From Betaproteobacteria bacterium (GTDB lineage Bacteria; Pseudomonadota; Gammaproteobacteria; Burkholderiales; SG8-39), in the NCBI GenBank assembly GCA_027317055.1, contig DAHVFK010000014.1, positions 1 to 19,807 on the forward strand: a stretch of 19,807 nt of DNA, written 5' to 3'. Under the pieces are notes generated by a model. The model was given only the letters and a program-made list of their open reading frames with translations. It had not been told where the DNA came from and made no database searches. Below are positions 6,220-13,358 of the stretch, piece by piece. Made by a program: the position numbers and the translations under genes. The first letter of the stretch is position 1; each line of letters starts with the position of its first letter.

Positions 6220-6274
6220 CGGACAATCGGGTCGCTGCCTCCCTGGCGAAGGAGGAACCCGACAACGGGTGAGC

Positions 6275-6280
6275 TATAAT
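6275..6280 (+). promoter_or_regulatory. TATAAT -10 element for maeB
   Basis: A perfect TATAAT lies 24 nt before the GTG start of maeB and would give a short leader of about 17 nt. The -35 region is poor (GAGGAA at a 17-nt spacing), so an activator or another sigma factor may be needed. It is divergent from the minus-strand TATAAT at 6214-6219, 55 bp away. Confidence 0.45.
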
Positions 6281-6303
6281 TTACCTCCCACCTGGAGCCG
6301 AAC

Positions 6304-8598
6304 GTGGACGAGCAACTGAAGAAGAGCGCGCTCGAGTATCACCGTCTGCCGCGCCCGGGCAAGATATCGATCCTGCCGACCAAGCAGCTCACCAACCAGC
6401 GCGATCTGGCGCTGGCCTATACGCCCGGCGTGGCCGCAGCATGCCTCGAGATCGTGCGCGACCCCGCTGAGGCGGTCAACCTGACCTCGCGCGCCAACCT
6501 CATCGGTGTGATCACCAACGGGACCGCCGTGCTCGGCCTTGGTGCCATCGGCCCGCTCGCCGCCAAGCCCGTCATGGAGGGCAAGGCGGTGCTGTTCAAG
6601 AAGTTCGCGGGAATCGACTGCTTCGACATAGAGCTGAACGAGCGCGATCCCGACAAGCTCGTCGAGATCATCGCCGCGCTCGAGCCGACCTTCGGCGGAA
6701 TCAATCTCGAGGACATCAAGTCGCCGGAATGCTTCCTGATCGAGCGCGAGCTGCGCGAGCGGCTCAAGATCCCCGTTTTCCACGACGACCAGCACGGCAC
6801 CGCAATCGTCGTGCTCGGCGCGCTGCGCAACGCGCTGCGCGTGGTGGGCAAGGAGCTGGCCAAGGTGAAGCTCGTCACCTCGGGCGCGGGAGCGGCCGCG
6901 CTCGCCTGTCTCGACCTGCTGGTGAGGATGGGAATGCCGATCGAGAACATCACGGTGACCGATATCAAGGGCGTGGTCTACCGCGGGCGCAAGGAGGAGA
7001 TGGACCCGGACAAGGCGCACTACGCGAAAGACACGGGTGCGCGCACGCTTACCGAGGTGCTCGCGGGCGCGGACGTCCTTCTCGGCCTCTCGGCCGGGGG
7101 TGTGGTGAAGCCGGAGATGGTCGAGAAGATGGCCGAGCGGCCGCTGATCCTCGCGCTTGCCAATCCCGAGCCGGAGATACGGCCCGAGCTGGCCAAGCAG
7201 GTGCGGCCGGATGCGGTCATCGCAACGGGGCGCTCGGACTATCCGAATCAGGTGAACAACGTGCTGTGCTTTCCGTTCATCTTCCGCGGCGCGCTGGACG
7301 TGGGTGCGACCGGCATCACGACGGAAATGGAGCTCTCGGCGGTGCACGCGATCGCGGATCTGGCGCAGGCCGAAACCTCCGAGCAGGTCGCGCAAGCCTA
7401 CGGCATCGAGTCGATAAGCTTCGGCCCCGAATACCTGATTCCGAAGCCGTTCGACCCGCGCCTGATCGCGCGCATCGCGCCCGCTGTCGCCAAGGCGGCG
7501 ATGGATTCGGGCGTCGCGACCCGTCCGCTCGCCGACCTGGAAGCCTATCGGGAATCGTTGACGCAGTTCGTGTACCACTCCGGGCTGATCATGAAGCCGC
7601 TGTTCTCGGCGGCCAAGGCGGCGCCAAGGCGGGTCGTGTACGCCGAAGGCGAGGATGAGCGGGTGCTGCGCGCGGTCCAGATCGTGGTCGACGAGGGCAT
7701 CGCCAAGCCGGTGCTGATCGGGCGCCCGGGCGTGATCGAGCAGCGGGTCGAGCGTCTGGGGCTTCGCATGCGCCCCGGGCGCGAGTTCGATCTGGTCAAC
7801 CCGGAGTACGATCCGCGCTACCGCGACTACTGGAGCACCTACCACCAGCTTACCGAGCGCAAGGGCGTTTCGCCGGAGTACGCGAAGATCGAGATGCGGC
7901 GCCGCAACACCCTGATCGGCGCCATGCTCATTCTCAAGGGCGAAGCGGACGCCATGCTGTGCGGCACCTTCGGCACGCACGCCCTGCACCTGCGCTACGT
8001 GGATCAGGTCATCGGACTGCGCCCCGGCGTCACGCACTACGCGGCGATGAACGCGCTGATGCTGCCCAAGCGCATGGTCTTCATCTGCGATACCTACGTC
8101 ACGGCCGACCCGGACGCGGAGCACGTCGCCGAAATGACGATCCTCGCCGCGGAGGAGGTGCGCCGCTTCGGCCTGACGCCCAAAGTGGCGTTGCTTTCGG
8201 CCTCCAACTTCGGCTCGGTCAGGCTGCCTTCGGCAGTGAAGATGCAGAAAGCCCTCGTAATCCTGCCGGAACGCGCGCCCGAGCTCGAGGTCGAAGGCGA
8301 AATGCACGGCGACGCGGCACTGTCGGAGGAGATCCGTCTCAAGGTCTTCCCGCGCTCGCGCCTGAAGGGCGAGGCGAACCTGCTGATCATGCCGACGCTC
8401 GATGCGTCGAACATCGCTTTCAACCTGCTCAAGACCGCATCCGGCGACGGCGTCACCATCGGCCCGATTCTGCTCGGTGCCGCGCGCACGGTGCATATCC
8501 TCACGCCGTCGGCGACCGTGCGCCGCATCGTCAACATGACCGCGCTGACCGTGGTGGACGTGAACGCGCCGCGCGGCCAGGACCAGAGCCTGTTCTAG
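6304..8598 (+). CDS. maeB: NADP-dependent malic enzyme with phosphotransacetylase-like domain
   Basis: MaeB oxidatively decarboxylates malate to pyruvate and CO2 with reduction of NADP, linking the TCA cycle to pyruvate and NADPH supply. The 764 residues match the long MaeB class. The N-terminal malic domain carries LAYTPGVA (about 37-44), TNGTAVLGLGAIGPLAAKPV with the following KAVLFKKFAG, GINLEDI, and the metal-site FHDDQHGTA. The central NAD(P)-binding domain carries TSGAGAAALACLDLL. The phosphotransacetylase-like domain runs from about residue 420 to the end. In studied MaeB proteins this last domain lacks Pta activity and mediates acetyl-CoA-type allosteric control; that is known for the family, not shown here. 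The start is GTG, preceded by GGAG 7 nt upstream. The patatin gene begins 20 nt after the stop. Confidence 0.96.
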   Translation: MDEQLKKSALEYHRLPRPGKISILPTKQLTNQRDLALAYTPGVAAACLEIVRDPAEAVNLTSRANLIGVITNGTAVLGLGAIGPLAAKPVMEGKAVLFKKFAGIDCFDIELNERDPDKLVEIIAALEPTFGGINLEDIKSPECFLIERELRERLKIPVFHDDQHGTAIVVLGALRNALRVVGKELAKVKLVTSGAGAAALACLDLLVRMGMPIENITVTDIKGVVYRGRKEEMDPDKAHYAKDTGARTLTEVLAGADVLLGLSAGGVVKPEMVEKMAERPLILALANPEPEIRPELAKQVRPDAVIATGRSDYPNQVNNVLCFPFIFRGALDVGATGITTEMELSAVHAIADLAQAETSEQVAQAYGIESISFGPEYLIPKPFDPRLIARIAPAVAKAAMDSGVATRPLADLEAYRESLTQFVYHSGLIMKPLFSAAKAAPRRVVYAEGEDERVLRAVQIVVDEGIAKPVLIGRPGVIEQRVERLGLRMRPGREFDLVNPEYDPRYRDYWSTYHQLTERKGVSPEYAKIEMRRRNTLIGAMLILKGEADAMLCGTFGTHALHLRYVDQVIGLRPGVTHYAAMNALMLPKRMVFICDTYVTADPDAEHVAEMTILAAEEVRRFGLTPKVALLSASNFGSVRLPSAVKMQKALVILPERAPELEVEGEMHGDAALSEEIRLKVFPRSRLKGEANLLIMPTLDASNIAFNLLKTASGDGVTIGPILLGAARTVHILTPSATVRRIVNMTALTVVDVNAPRGQDQSLF

Positions 8599-8618
8599 CG
8601 CACAGACCCGGACCCGGC

Positions 8619-9794
8619 ATGGCGAGCGCAGACTCCGCGGCAAACGTCGCTCCGTTTCCGGGGCATGCGCGCCCGCGCGCGGGCTTGGTGCTCACCGGAG
8701 GCGGTGCGCGCGCGGCCTACCAGGTCGGCGTGATCAAGGCGGTGCGTGACGTCCTCGGCGGCCCCGCGAAGAACCCGTTCCCGATCGTTTGTGGCACGTC
8801 CGCGGGCGCAATCAACGCCGCCATGCTCGCCGCGCAGGCCGACGATTTCAATGCCGCGGTCGCGACGCTGCTCGAGCAATGGGAGAACATGCGCTGCAGC
8901 AAGATCTACCGCACCGACAGCTGGAGCATCGTCAAGAGCGGCGCGCGCTGGCTGTCGTCGATGATGCTGGTTTCGCACCGCAATCCCGTCTCGCTGCTCG
9001 ACAACACGCCGCTCAGGAAAATGCTGGAGAACGGCCTGTCGTTCGAGCGCATCCAGCAAAACATCGACTCGGGCGCGCTCTACGCGGTGTGCGTTACCGC
9101 ATCCGGCTACACATCCGGCCAGAGCGTTTCCTTCTTTCAGGGCGGCTCGGGCCTCGAGGGATGGGAGCGCAACCAGAGGATCGGGGCCGCGGTATCGATG
9201 AAGCTGGAGTACCTGCTCGCCTCTTCGGCACTGCCGTTCATCTTTCCCGCGGTCAAGGTGCATCGCGAGTACTTCGGCGACGGCTCGATGCGCCAGATCG
9301 CGCCCGTCAGCCCCGCGCTGCACCTCGGCGCGGACCGCGTGCTGGTGGTAGGCACAGGGCGCCAGTCGCGCGCGCAGACGCGCGCGCGCTCCAACATCTA
9401 CCCGTCGCTGGCGCAGATCGCCGGCCATGCCCTGAACAGCATCTTTCTCGACAGTCTGATGGTCGATATCGAGCGGCTGCAGCGCATCAACCGCACGCTG
9501 GAGGCGGTTCCGCCCGAAGCGCGCACGAGCGGGAACGTGCCGCTGCGGCCGGTCAAGGTCCTGTTCATCGCGCCTTCGCAGCCGATCGAGCGCGTCGCGG
9601 CGCGCTTCCTGCACGAGCTTCCCCGCTCGGTGCGATTTCTGCTGCGTCCGACCGGGGCGCTCAGCCGCTCCGGGTCGAACCTGGCGAGCTACCTGCTGTT
9701 CGAGGCGCCGTTTTGCAGGGCGCTGATCGACCTCGGCTACCAGGACACGCTCGAGCGCGAAGCGGACGTGCGCACATTCTTCGAGGGCGCCTAG
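8619..9794 (+). CDS. Patatin-like phospholipase family protein
   Basis: This is a serine acyl-hydrolase of the patatin family (391 residues), expected to deacylate phospholipids or other acyl esters with a Ser-Asp dyad. The oxyanion-hole motif is TGGGARAAYQVG (about 26-37), the nucleophile is S61 in GTSAG, and the catalytic Asp is D221 in DGSMRQIAPVSPALHLGA. All three elements are intact. I see no signal peptide, so it is probably cytoplasmic or at the inner face of the membrane. No clear ribosome binding site precedes ATG 8619, but it is the only Met giving a family-like N-terminus. The frame is also open further upstream, but there it lies inside maeB in another frame. Position between maeB and phaM suggests co-transcription; a role in lipid or PHA granule turnover would be inference. 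Confidence 0.9.
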   Translation: MASADSAANVAPFPGHARPRAGLVLTGGGARAAYQVGVIKAVRDVLGGPAKNPFPIVCGTSAGAINAAMLAAQADDFNAAVATLLEQWENMRCSKIYRTDSWSIVKSGARWLSSMMLVSHRNPVSLLDNTPLRKMLENGLSFERIQQNIDSGALYAVCVTASGYTSGQSVSFFQGGSGLEGWERNQRIGAAVSMKLEYLLASSALPFIFPAVKVHREYFGDGSMRQIAPVSPALHLGADRVLVVGTGRQSRAQTRARSNIYPSLAQIAGHALNSIFLDSLMVDIERLQRINRTLEAVPPEARTSGNVPLRPVKVLFIAPSQPIERVAARFLHELPRSVRFLLRPTGALSRSGSNLASYLLFEAPFCRALIDLGYQDTLEREADVRTFFEGA

Positions 9795-9836
9795 GCGCGC
9801 GGCCCGACGGCGCGCGAACCGAATTCAGGAGAACCC

Positions 9837-10232
9837 ATGTCAGACAGCAATCCGTCCCAGGATCCATTCGAAATGTTCCGCCGGCTGTTGAGCCCGCTCG
9901 GGCTGCCGGTTCCCGGCATGGCGATGCCCACGCTCGACCCGCAGGAAGTCGAAAAACGCATCGCCGAGCTGCGCTCGGTCGAGGGCTGGCTGACGCTGAA
10001 TCTGAACATGGTGCGCTTCTCGATCCAGGGCCTCGAGCTGCAGAAATCGGCCCTGAACGCGATGCACGGCGGAGCGCAGGGAGCGGCGCAGGTGTCCGCC
10101 GGCGCCGACGGGCAGGGCGGCGCCAACCCTATGCTCTGGCCATGGGCACTGATGCCGCAGGCGATGACAGAACCGGAAGCCGCATCCAAGGACGAGCCCA
10201 AGGAGCGGCCGAAGGACACGCCGAAGGAATGA
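9837..10232 (+). CDS. phaM: PhaM-family polyhydroxyalkanoate granule regulatory protein
   Basis: The protein has 131 residues. The diagnostic N-terminal region DPFEMFRRLLSPLG, then MPTLDPQEVEKRIAELRSVEGWLTLNLNMVRFSIQGLELQKSALNAM, matches PhaM. In Ralstonia eutropha PhaM binds PHB synthase PhaC1, activates it, and tethers granules to the nucleoid, where a C-terminal PAKKA-like basic region binds DNA. Here the protein is roughly half the length of the Ralstonia one, and its C-terminus is a short K/E/D/P-rich tail (KDEPKERPKDTPKE) without a PAKKA repeat, so the DNA-binding function may be weak or missing. AGGAG sits 5 nt before the ATG. Its stop overlaps the FIST gene start (ATGA). No PHA synthase is in the window. 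Confidence 0.8.
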   Translation: MSDSNPSQDPFEMFRRLLSPLGLPVPGMAMPTLDPQEVEKRIAELRSVEGWLTLNLNMVRFSIQGLELQKSALNAMHGGAQGAAQVSAGADGQGGANPMLWPWALMPQAMTEPEAASKDEPKERPKDTPKE

Positions 10233-11335
10233 AACGCTTCGCCTACGCGCACGCCGCCGGCGCGGACTGGGAGCGCTGCGTCGACGCCTGCGCCGAGCAA
10301 ATCGGCCGCGAGCAGCGCGGGCTCGGCTTCGTGTATTTCACCGACGCGCTTGCGCCGCAGGCCGAGCGCATCGTCGCCACTCTGCGCCAGCGCACCGGGG
10401 TCCAGGACTGGGTCGGCACGGTCGGCGTGGGCGTGCTCGCGACCGGCGTCGAGTACCAGGACGAGCCCGCGCTGGTGGCGATGGTCGCCGCGCTCGCGCC
10501 GCAGGACTACCGCGTGTTCTCGGGCCGCACGCGGCTGCCGCCGCCGGGCGAGCAGGCGGCGCACTTCGCTGTGGTGCACGCCGACCCGCACACGCCGGAC
10601 GTCGCCGGCCTGGTCGCCGACATGGCGTCCAAGGTGGACAGCGGTTATCTGGTCGGCGGGCTCTCCAGTTCGCGCGCGCAGACGGTCCAGGTGGCGAACG
10701 ACGTCGTCTCGGGCGGACTGTCCGGGGTCGTGCTCGCGCCCGCGGTCAAGGTCTCCACCCGCCTTACGCAGGGCTGCGCGCCGCTGCCCGCACCCGGCAG
10801 CGCTTCGGGCGTCGGCCGCTACCGCGTCACCGCCTGCGAGGAGAACGTCATCGCCGAGCTGGACGGGCGGCCCGCGCTCGATGTCTTTCGCGACGCGGTG
10901 GGCGAGCTGCTCGCGCGTGACTTGCGGCGCGCGGCGACGTACGTGCTCGTGGGCCTGCCGGTGCGCGGTTCCGACACCGGTGACTACCTGGTGCGCAATC
11001 TGGTGGGCATCGACCCGCGCAACAAGCTGATCGCGATCGGAGACGTCGTCGGCCAGGGCGACGAGATCATCTTCTGCAAGCGCGATGCCGCGAGCGCCGA
11101 CGAGGATCTGCGGCGTATCCTGGGCGAATTGCGCGCCAGCGGCCCCGCGCCGCGCGGCGCGCTGTACTACTCCTGCCTCGGGCGCGGCGAGCACATGTTC
11201 GGCCGGCGCGGCGCGGAGATGGAGCTCGTGCGCGAGGCGCTGGGCGACGTTCCGCTGGTAGGATTCTTCTGCAGCGGCGAGATTTCCCACGACCGGCTCT
11301 ACGGCTATACCGGCGTTCTTACGATATTTCACTGA
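10229..11335 (+). CDS. FIST N- and C-domain protein, stand-alone
   Basis: The 368-residue protein resembles the FIST sensory module. The N-terminal FIST domain covers about residues 25-200 (WVGTVGVGVLATG, then SGYLVGGLSSSRAQTVQVANDVVSGGLSGVVL). The C-terminal FIST_C domain covers about 215-355 (ARDLRRAATYVLVGLPV, then GALYYSCLGRGEHMFG and VPLVGFFCSGEIS). FIST domains are predicted to bind small ligands such as amino acids and are often fused to kinases, cyclases or chemoreceptors; no output domain is attached here. The ATG overlaps the phaM TGA, and the purine run GAAGGA touches the start codon with no spacer. Translation therefore probably depends on coupling to phaM. The qor Shine-Dalgarno overlaps its stop codon, so phaM, FIST and qor look like one transcript. 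Confidence 0.85.
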   Translation: MKRFAYAHAAGADWERCVDACAEQIGREQRGLGFVYFTDALAPQAERIVATLRQRTGVQDWVGTVGVGVLATGVEYQDEPALVAMVAALAPQDYRVFSGRTRLPPPGEQAAHFAVVHADPHTPDVAGLVADMASKVDSGYLVGGLSSSRAQTVQVANDVVSGGLSGVVLAPAVKVSTRLTQGCAPLPAPGSASGVGRYRVTACEENVIAELDGRPALDVFRDAVGELLARDLRRAATYVLVGLPVRGSDTGDYLVRNLVGIDPRNKLIAIGDVVGQGDEIIFCKRDAASADEDLRRILGELRASGPAPRGALYYSCLGRGEHMFGRRGAEMELVREALGDVPLVGFFCSGEISHDRLYGYTGVLTIFH

Positions 11336-11346
11336 AGGAGGCATGA

Positions 11347-12318
11347 ATGGCAAAGGCAATTCGATTTCACAAGGCCGGAGGGCCCGAGGTTCTGCAGCTC
11401 GACGATGTGCAGGTCGGCGACCCGGGGCAGGGACAGGTGCGTATCCGGCACATCGCGATCGGAGTCAACTTCGTCGATACCTACCAGCGCTCCGGGCTCT
11501 ACCCGATGCCGCTGCCGCAGGTGGCGGGCAACGAGGGTGCGGGCGTGGTCGAGGCGGTCGGTCCGGGCGTCACCGACCTCAAGGCGGGCGATCGCGTCAC
11601 CTACACCGGCCTGATCGGCTCGTACTGCGAATCGCGCGTCGTGCCGGCCGACCGCATGGTGAAACTGCCGCAGGGCATCAGCGAAGAGCAGGCCGCCTCG
11701 ATGCTGCTCAAGGGCCTGACCGTCCATTACCTCATCTTCTCGACCTATGCCGTGAAGAAGGGCGACACGGTGCTCTGGCACGCTGCGGCCGGCGGCGTCG
11801 GCCTGATCGCCTGCCAGTGGCTCAAGGCGCTGGGTGTCACCACCATCGCCACCGCGGGCTCGGATGAGAAGACGGCGCTCGCCAAGGCGCACGGCGCCGA
11901 TCACGTCATCAACTACTCGAAGGAAAACTTCGTCGAGAAGGTCAAGGCGATTACGGGCGGCAAGGGCGTGCCGGTGGTCTACGACGGGGTCGGCAAGGCG
12001 ACCTGGGAAGGCTCGCTCGATTGCCTGCGCCCGCGCGGGCTGATGGTGACTTTCGGCAACGCCTCGGGCCCGGTGGCGCCGGTCAATCTGGGCATTCTGT
12101 CCGCGAAGGGCTCGCTCTACGTCACGCGCCCGACACTCGCCACGTACATCGCCGCGCGCGCCGATCTGGTCGAGCGCTCGAACGCGCTGTTCGACGTGGT
12201 GAAGTCCGGCAAGGTCAAGATCGAGACGACGGGGCGCTACAAGCTGGCCGACGCGGCGCAGGCGCACCGCGACCTCGAGTCGCGCAAGACGACGGGGTCG
12301 GTCGTGCTTGTTCCGTAG
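11347..12318 (+). CDS. qor: NADPH:quinone oxidoreductase, zinc-independent MDR family
   Basis: This 323-residue medium-chain dehydrogenase/reductase of the quinone oxidoreductase group uses NADPH to reduce quinones or related electrophiles in the cytoplasm. The GroES-like half shows GVNFVDTYQRSGLYPMPLPQ and the GNEGAGVVEAVGPGV turn. The Rossmann half shows the nucleotide motif AAAGGVG (146-152), ATAGSDEKTALAKAHGADHVINY, and VYDGVGKATWEGSL. The structural-zinc cysteine cluster of alcohol dehydrogenases is absent, as expected for Qor. AAGGAGG at 11335-11341, 5 nt before ATG 11347, is strong and selects this start over ATG 11343 in another frame. It is the last gene of the plus-strand run beginning at maeB. 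The physiological substrate is not evident. Confidence 0.93.
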   Translation: MAKAIRFHKAGGPEVLQLDDVQVGDPGQGQVRIRHIAIGVNFVDTYQRSGLYPMPLPQVAGNEGAGVVEAVGPGVTDLKAGDRVTYTGLIGSYCESRVVPADRMVKLPQGISEEQAASMLLKGLTVHYLIFSTYAVKKGDTVLWHAAAGGVGLIACQWLKALGVTTIATAGSDEKTALAKAHGADHVINYSKENFVEKVKAITGGKGVPVVYDGVGKATWEGSLDCLRPRGLMVTFGNASGPVAPVNLGILSAKGSLYVTRPTLATYIAARADLVERSNALFDVVKSGKVKIETTGRYKLADAAQAHRDLESRKTTGSVVLVP

Positions 12319-12326
12319 CGGGAGAG

Positions 12327-12357
12327 TAGATGCGCCGCGCACCGCGCGGCGCATCTA
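12327..12357. terminator. Perfect 14-bp bidirectional hairpin between qor and the convergent small gene
   Basis: TAGATGCGCCGCGC (12327-12340) pairs perfectly with 12344-12357 across a 3-nt ACC loop. It lies 8 nt after the qor stop and 11 nt from the stop of the convergent minus-strand gene. No real T-run follows on either side, but the position and strength suggest a shared transcription end. Confidence 0.65.
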
Positions 12358-12368
12358 TTCGGGCCAGG

Positions 12369-12611
12369 CTACTTTATCCCGAGAATATTCATTGCCTTGG
12401 CAAGCGTATCGATGGACTCCTGGTGCTTGCCGGCCTGGTGCAGTACCTCGCCTTCGGCCCGATATTTCTTCACATCGGACAACTGCGCCGCCGACAGATT
12501 CGGATGCTTCGCCAGCGCGGCGTCGATTTTCTTCATGTCCACCGGGCAGTGGAAGGCGAACGCGGCCGTGCTCGCGAACGCCAGGGCTACAAACAGTGCA
12601 GAGCGTTTCAT
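12369..12611 (-). CDS. Small exported protein of unknown function
   Basis: The 80-residue product starts MKRSALFVALAFASTAAFAF, a typical Sec signal peptide with likely cleavage near AFA-FHC, leaving a periplasmic protein of about 60 residues. The mature part contains HCPVDMKKIDAALAKHP, then LSDVKKYRAEGEVLHQAG and KHQESIDTLAKAMNILGIK. The last segment looks like a single TPR-like helix pair, with one Cys at the mature N-terminus that is not a lipobox. I recognise the pattern as a conserved hypothetical family but know no function. I chose ATG 12611 rather than the upstream in-frame codon at 12662 because it places the signal peptide at the N-terminus and a GGGGGTA purine run lies upstream. It is divergent from the Nudix gene across 93 bp. 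Confidence 0.72.
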   Translation of the reverse strand: MKRSALFVALAFASTAAFAFHCPVDMKKIDAALAKHPNLSAAQLSDVKKYRAEGEVLHQAGKHQESIDTLAKAMNILGIK

Positions 12612-12704
12612 GCTTACCCCCGTTGCGGTTGTGGCGCCGGGCCGCCGAAATAGGTATGCCATCCCGGCCTGCAGAGAACACGCGAAGCGTAGGCTTTATT
12701 CCGC

Positions 12705-13358
12705 ATGCGCACGAGATTGATACATGGCCGGGCGGTCGAGCTCGACGTGGAGGAGCTGCGCCGGCGCCTTGCGGCTCCGGGCCCCGGCGCCGCGGCGCTG
12801 CTGGGGGACCCGGGCGCGGAGGGTGGCGGCGCCGGGCTCACGCGCGCATCGGTGCTGATGCCGATCGTCGAGCGCGAGGAGCAGCTGATGATGCTGTTCA
12901 CGCGCCGCACCGCGCACCTGCGCAGCCATTCCGGGCAGATCAGCTTTCCCGGCGGGCGGGCCGAGCCCGCGGATCCGACGCCCGAGTCCACGGCGCTGCG
13001 CGAGACGCAGGAGGAGATCGGTCTTGCCCCGGACAAGGTGCGGCTGCTCGGCCGCTTGGGCGACTACAGCACCCGCACCGGCTACCGCATCACGCCGGTG
13101 GTCGGCGCGGTGGCGGTGCCGTTCGAGCTGCGGCCCGACGCGGGCGAGGTCGACGAGGTGTTCGAGGTGCCGCTGTCGTTTCTGCTCGACCCGCAGAATC
13201 ACCAGCGGCATTCGCGCGTGTTCGAGGGCCAGACGCGCTGGTTCTACGCCATTCCCTACCGGGACTACTACATCTGGGGCGCCACCGCCGGCATGCTGGT
13301 AAACCTCTACCGCCATCTATGCTATCTTGAGGCGTCTCCGAGACCATCGGTGTCATGA
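12705..13358 (+). CDS. nudL: CoA pyrophosphatase-type Nudix hydrolase
   Basis: This 217-residue Nudix hydrolase of the CoA-pyrophosphatase subgroup is expected to split coenzyme A or its oxidised or acylated forms into 3',5'-ADP and phosphopantetheine. The subgroup signature LFTRRTAHLRSHSGQISFPGG (about 64-84) immediately precedes the Nudix box, whose core TALRETQEEIGL (96-107) holds the metal-binding glutamates. The downstream ITPVVGAVAVPFELRPDAGEVDEVFEVPLSFLL and WFYAIPYRDYYIWGATAGML are also typical. No strong ribosome binding site is seen before ATG 12705. The end overlaps the next gene by ATGA, so the two are translationally coupled. The substrate is assigned by subfamily pattern only. 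Confidence 0.88.
   Translation: MRTRLIHGRAVELDVEELRRRLAAPGPGAAALLGDPGAEGGGAGLTRASVLMPIVEREEQLMMLFTRRTAHLRSHSGQISFPGGRAEPADPTPESTALRETQEEIGLAPDKVRLLGRLGDYSTRTGYRITPVVGAVAVPFELRPDAGEVDEVFEVPLSFLLDPQNHQRHSRVFEGQTRWFYAIPYRDYYIWGATAGMLVNLYRHLCYLEASPRPSVS

Noticed and set aside
7959..8618. Upstream extension of the patatin gene into maeB
   Set aside because: The frame is open, but the translation is Arg/Ala-rich shadow sequence with no patatin similarity; the real N-terminus begins at 8619 just before the GGGxR motif.
6274..8643. Very long open frame (about 790 codons) antisense to maeB
   Set aside because: It mirrors maeB codon for codon at high GC, gives a low-complexity Arg/His-rich product, and maeB itself has full-length domain motifs. 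The same applies to long antisense frames at 9791-11359, 13322-15097 and 15726-17081.
8789..10228. Long N-terminal extension of the FIST protein running through patatin and phaM
   Set aside because: It is open only because of high GC. The patatin and PhaM proteins are clearly coded in other frames, and the FIST start is marked by the ATGA overlap at 10229.
12021..12329. Alternative small gene in another frame at the end of qor
   Set aside because: It is completely inside the recognisable Qor C-terminal domain and its product is low-complexity Arg/Gly/Ala sequence.
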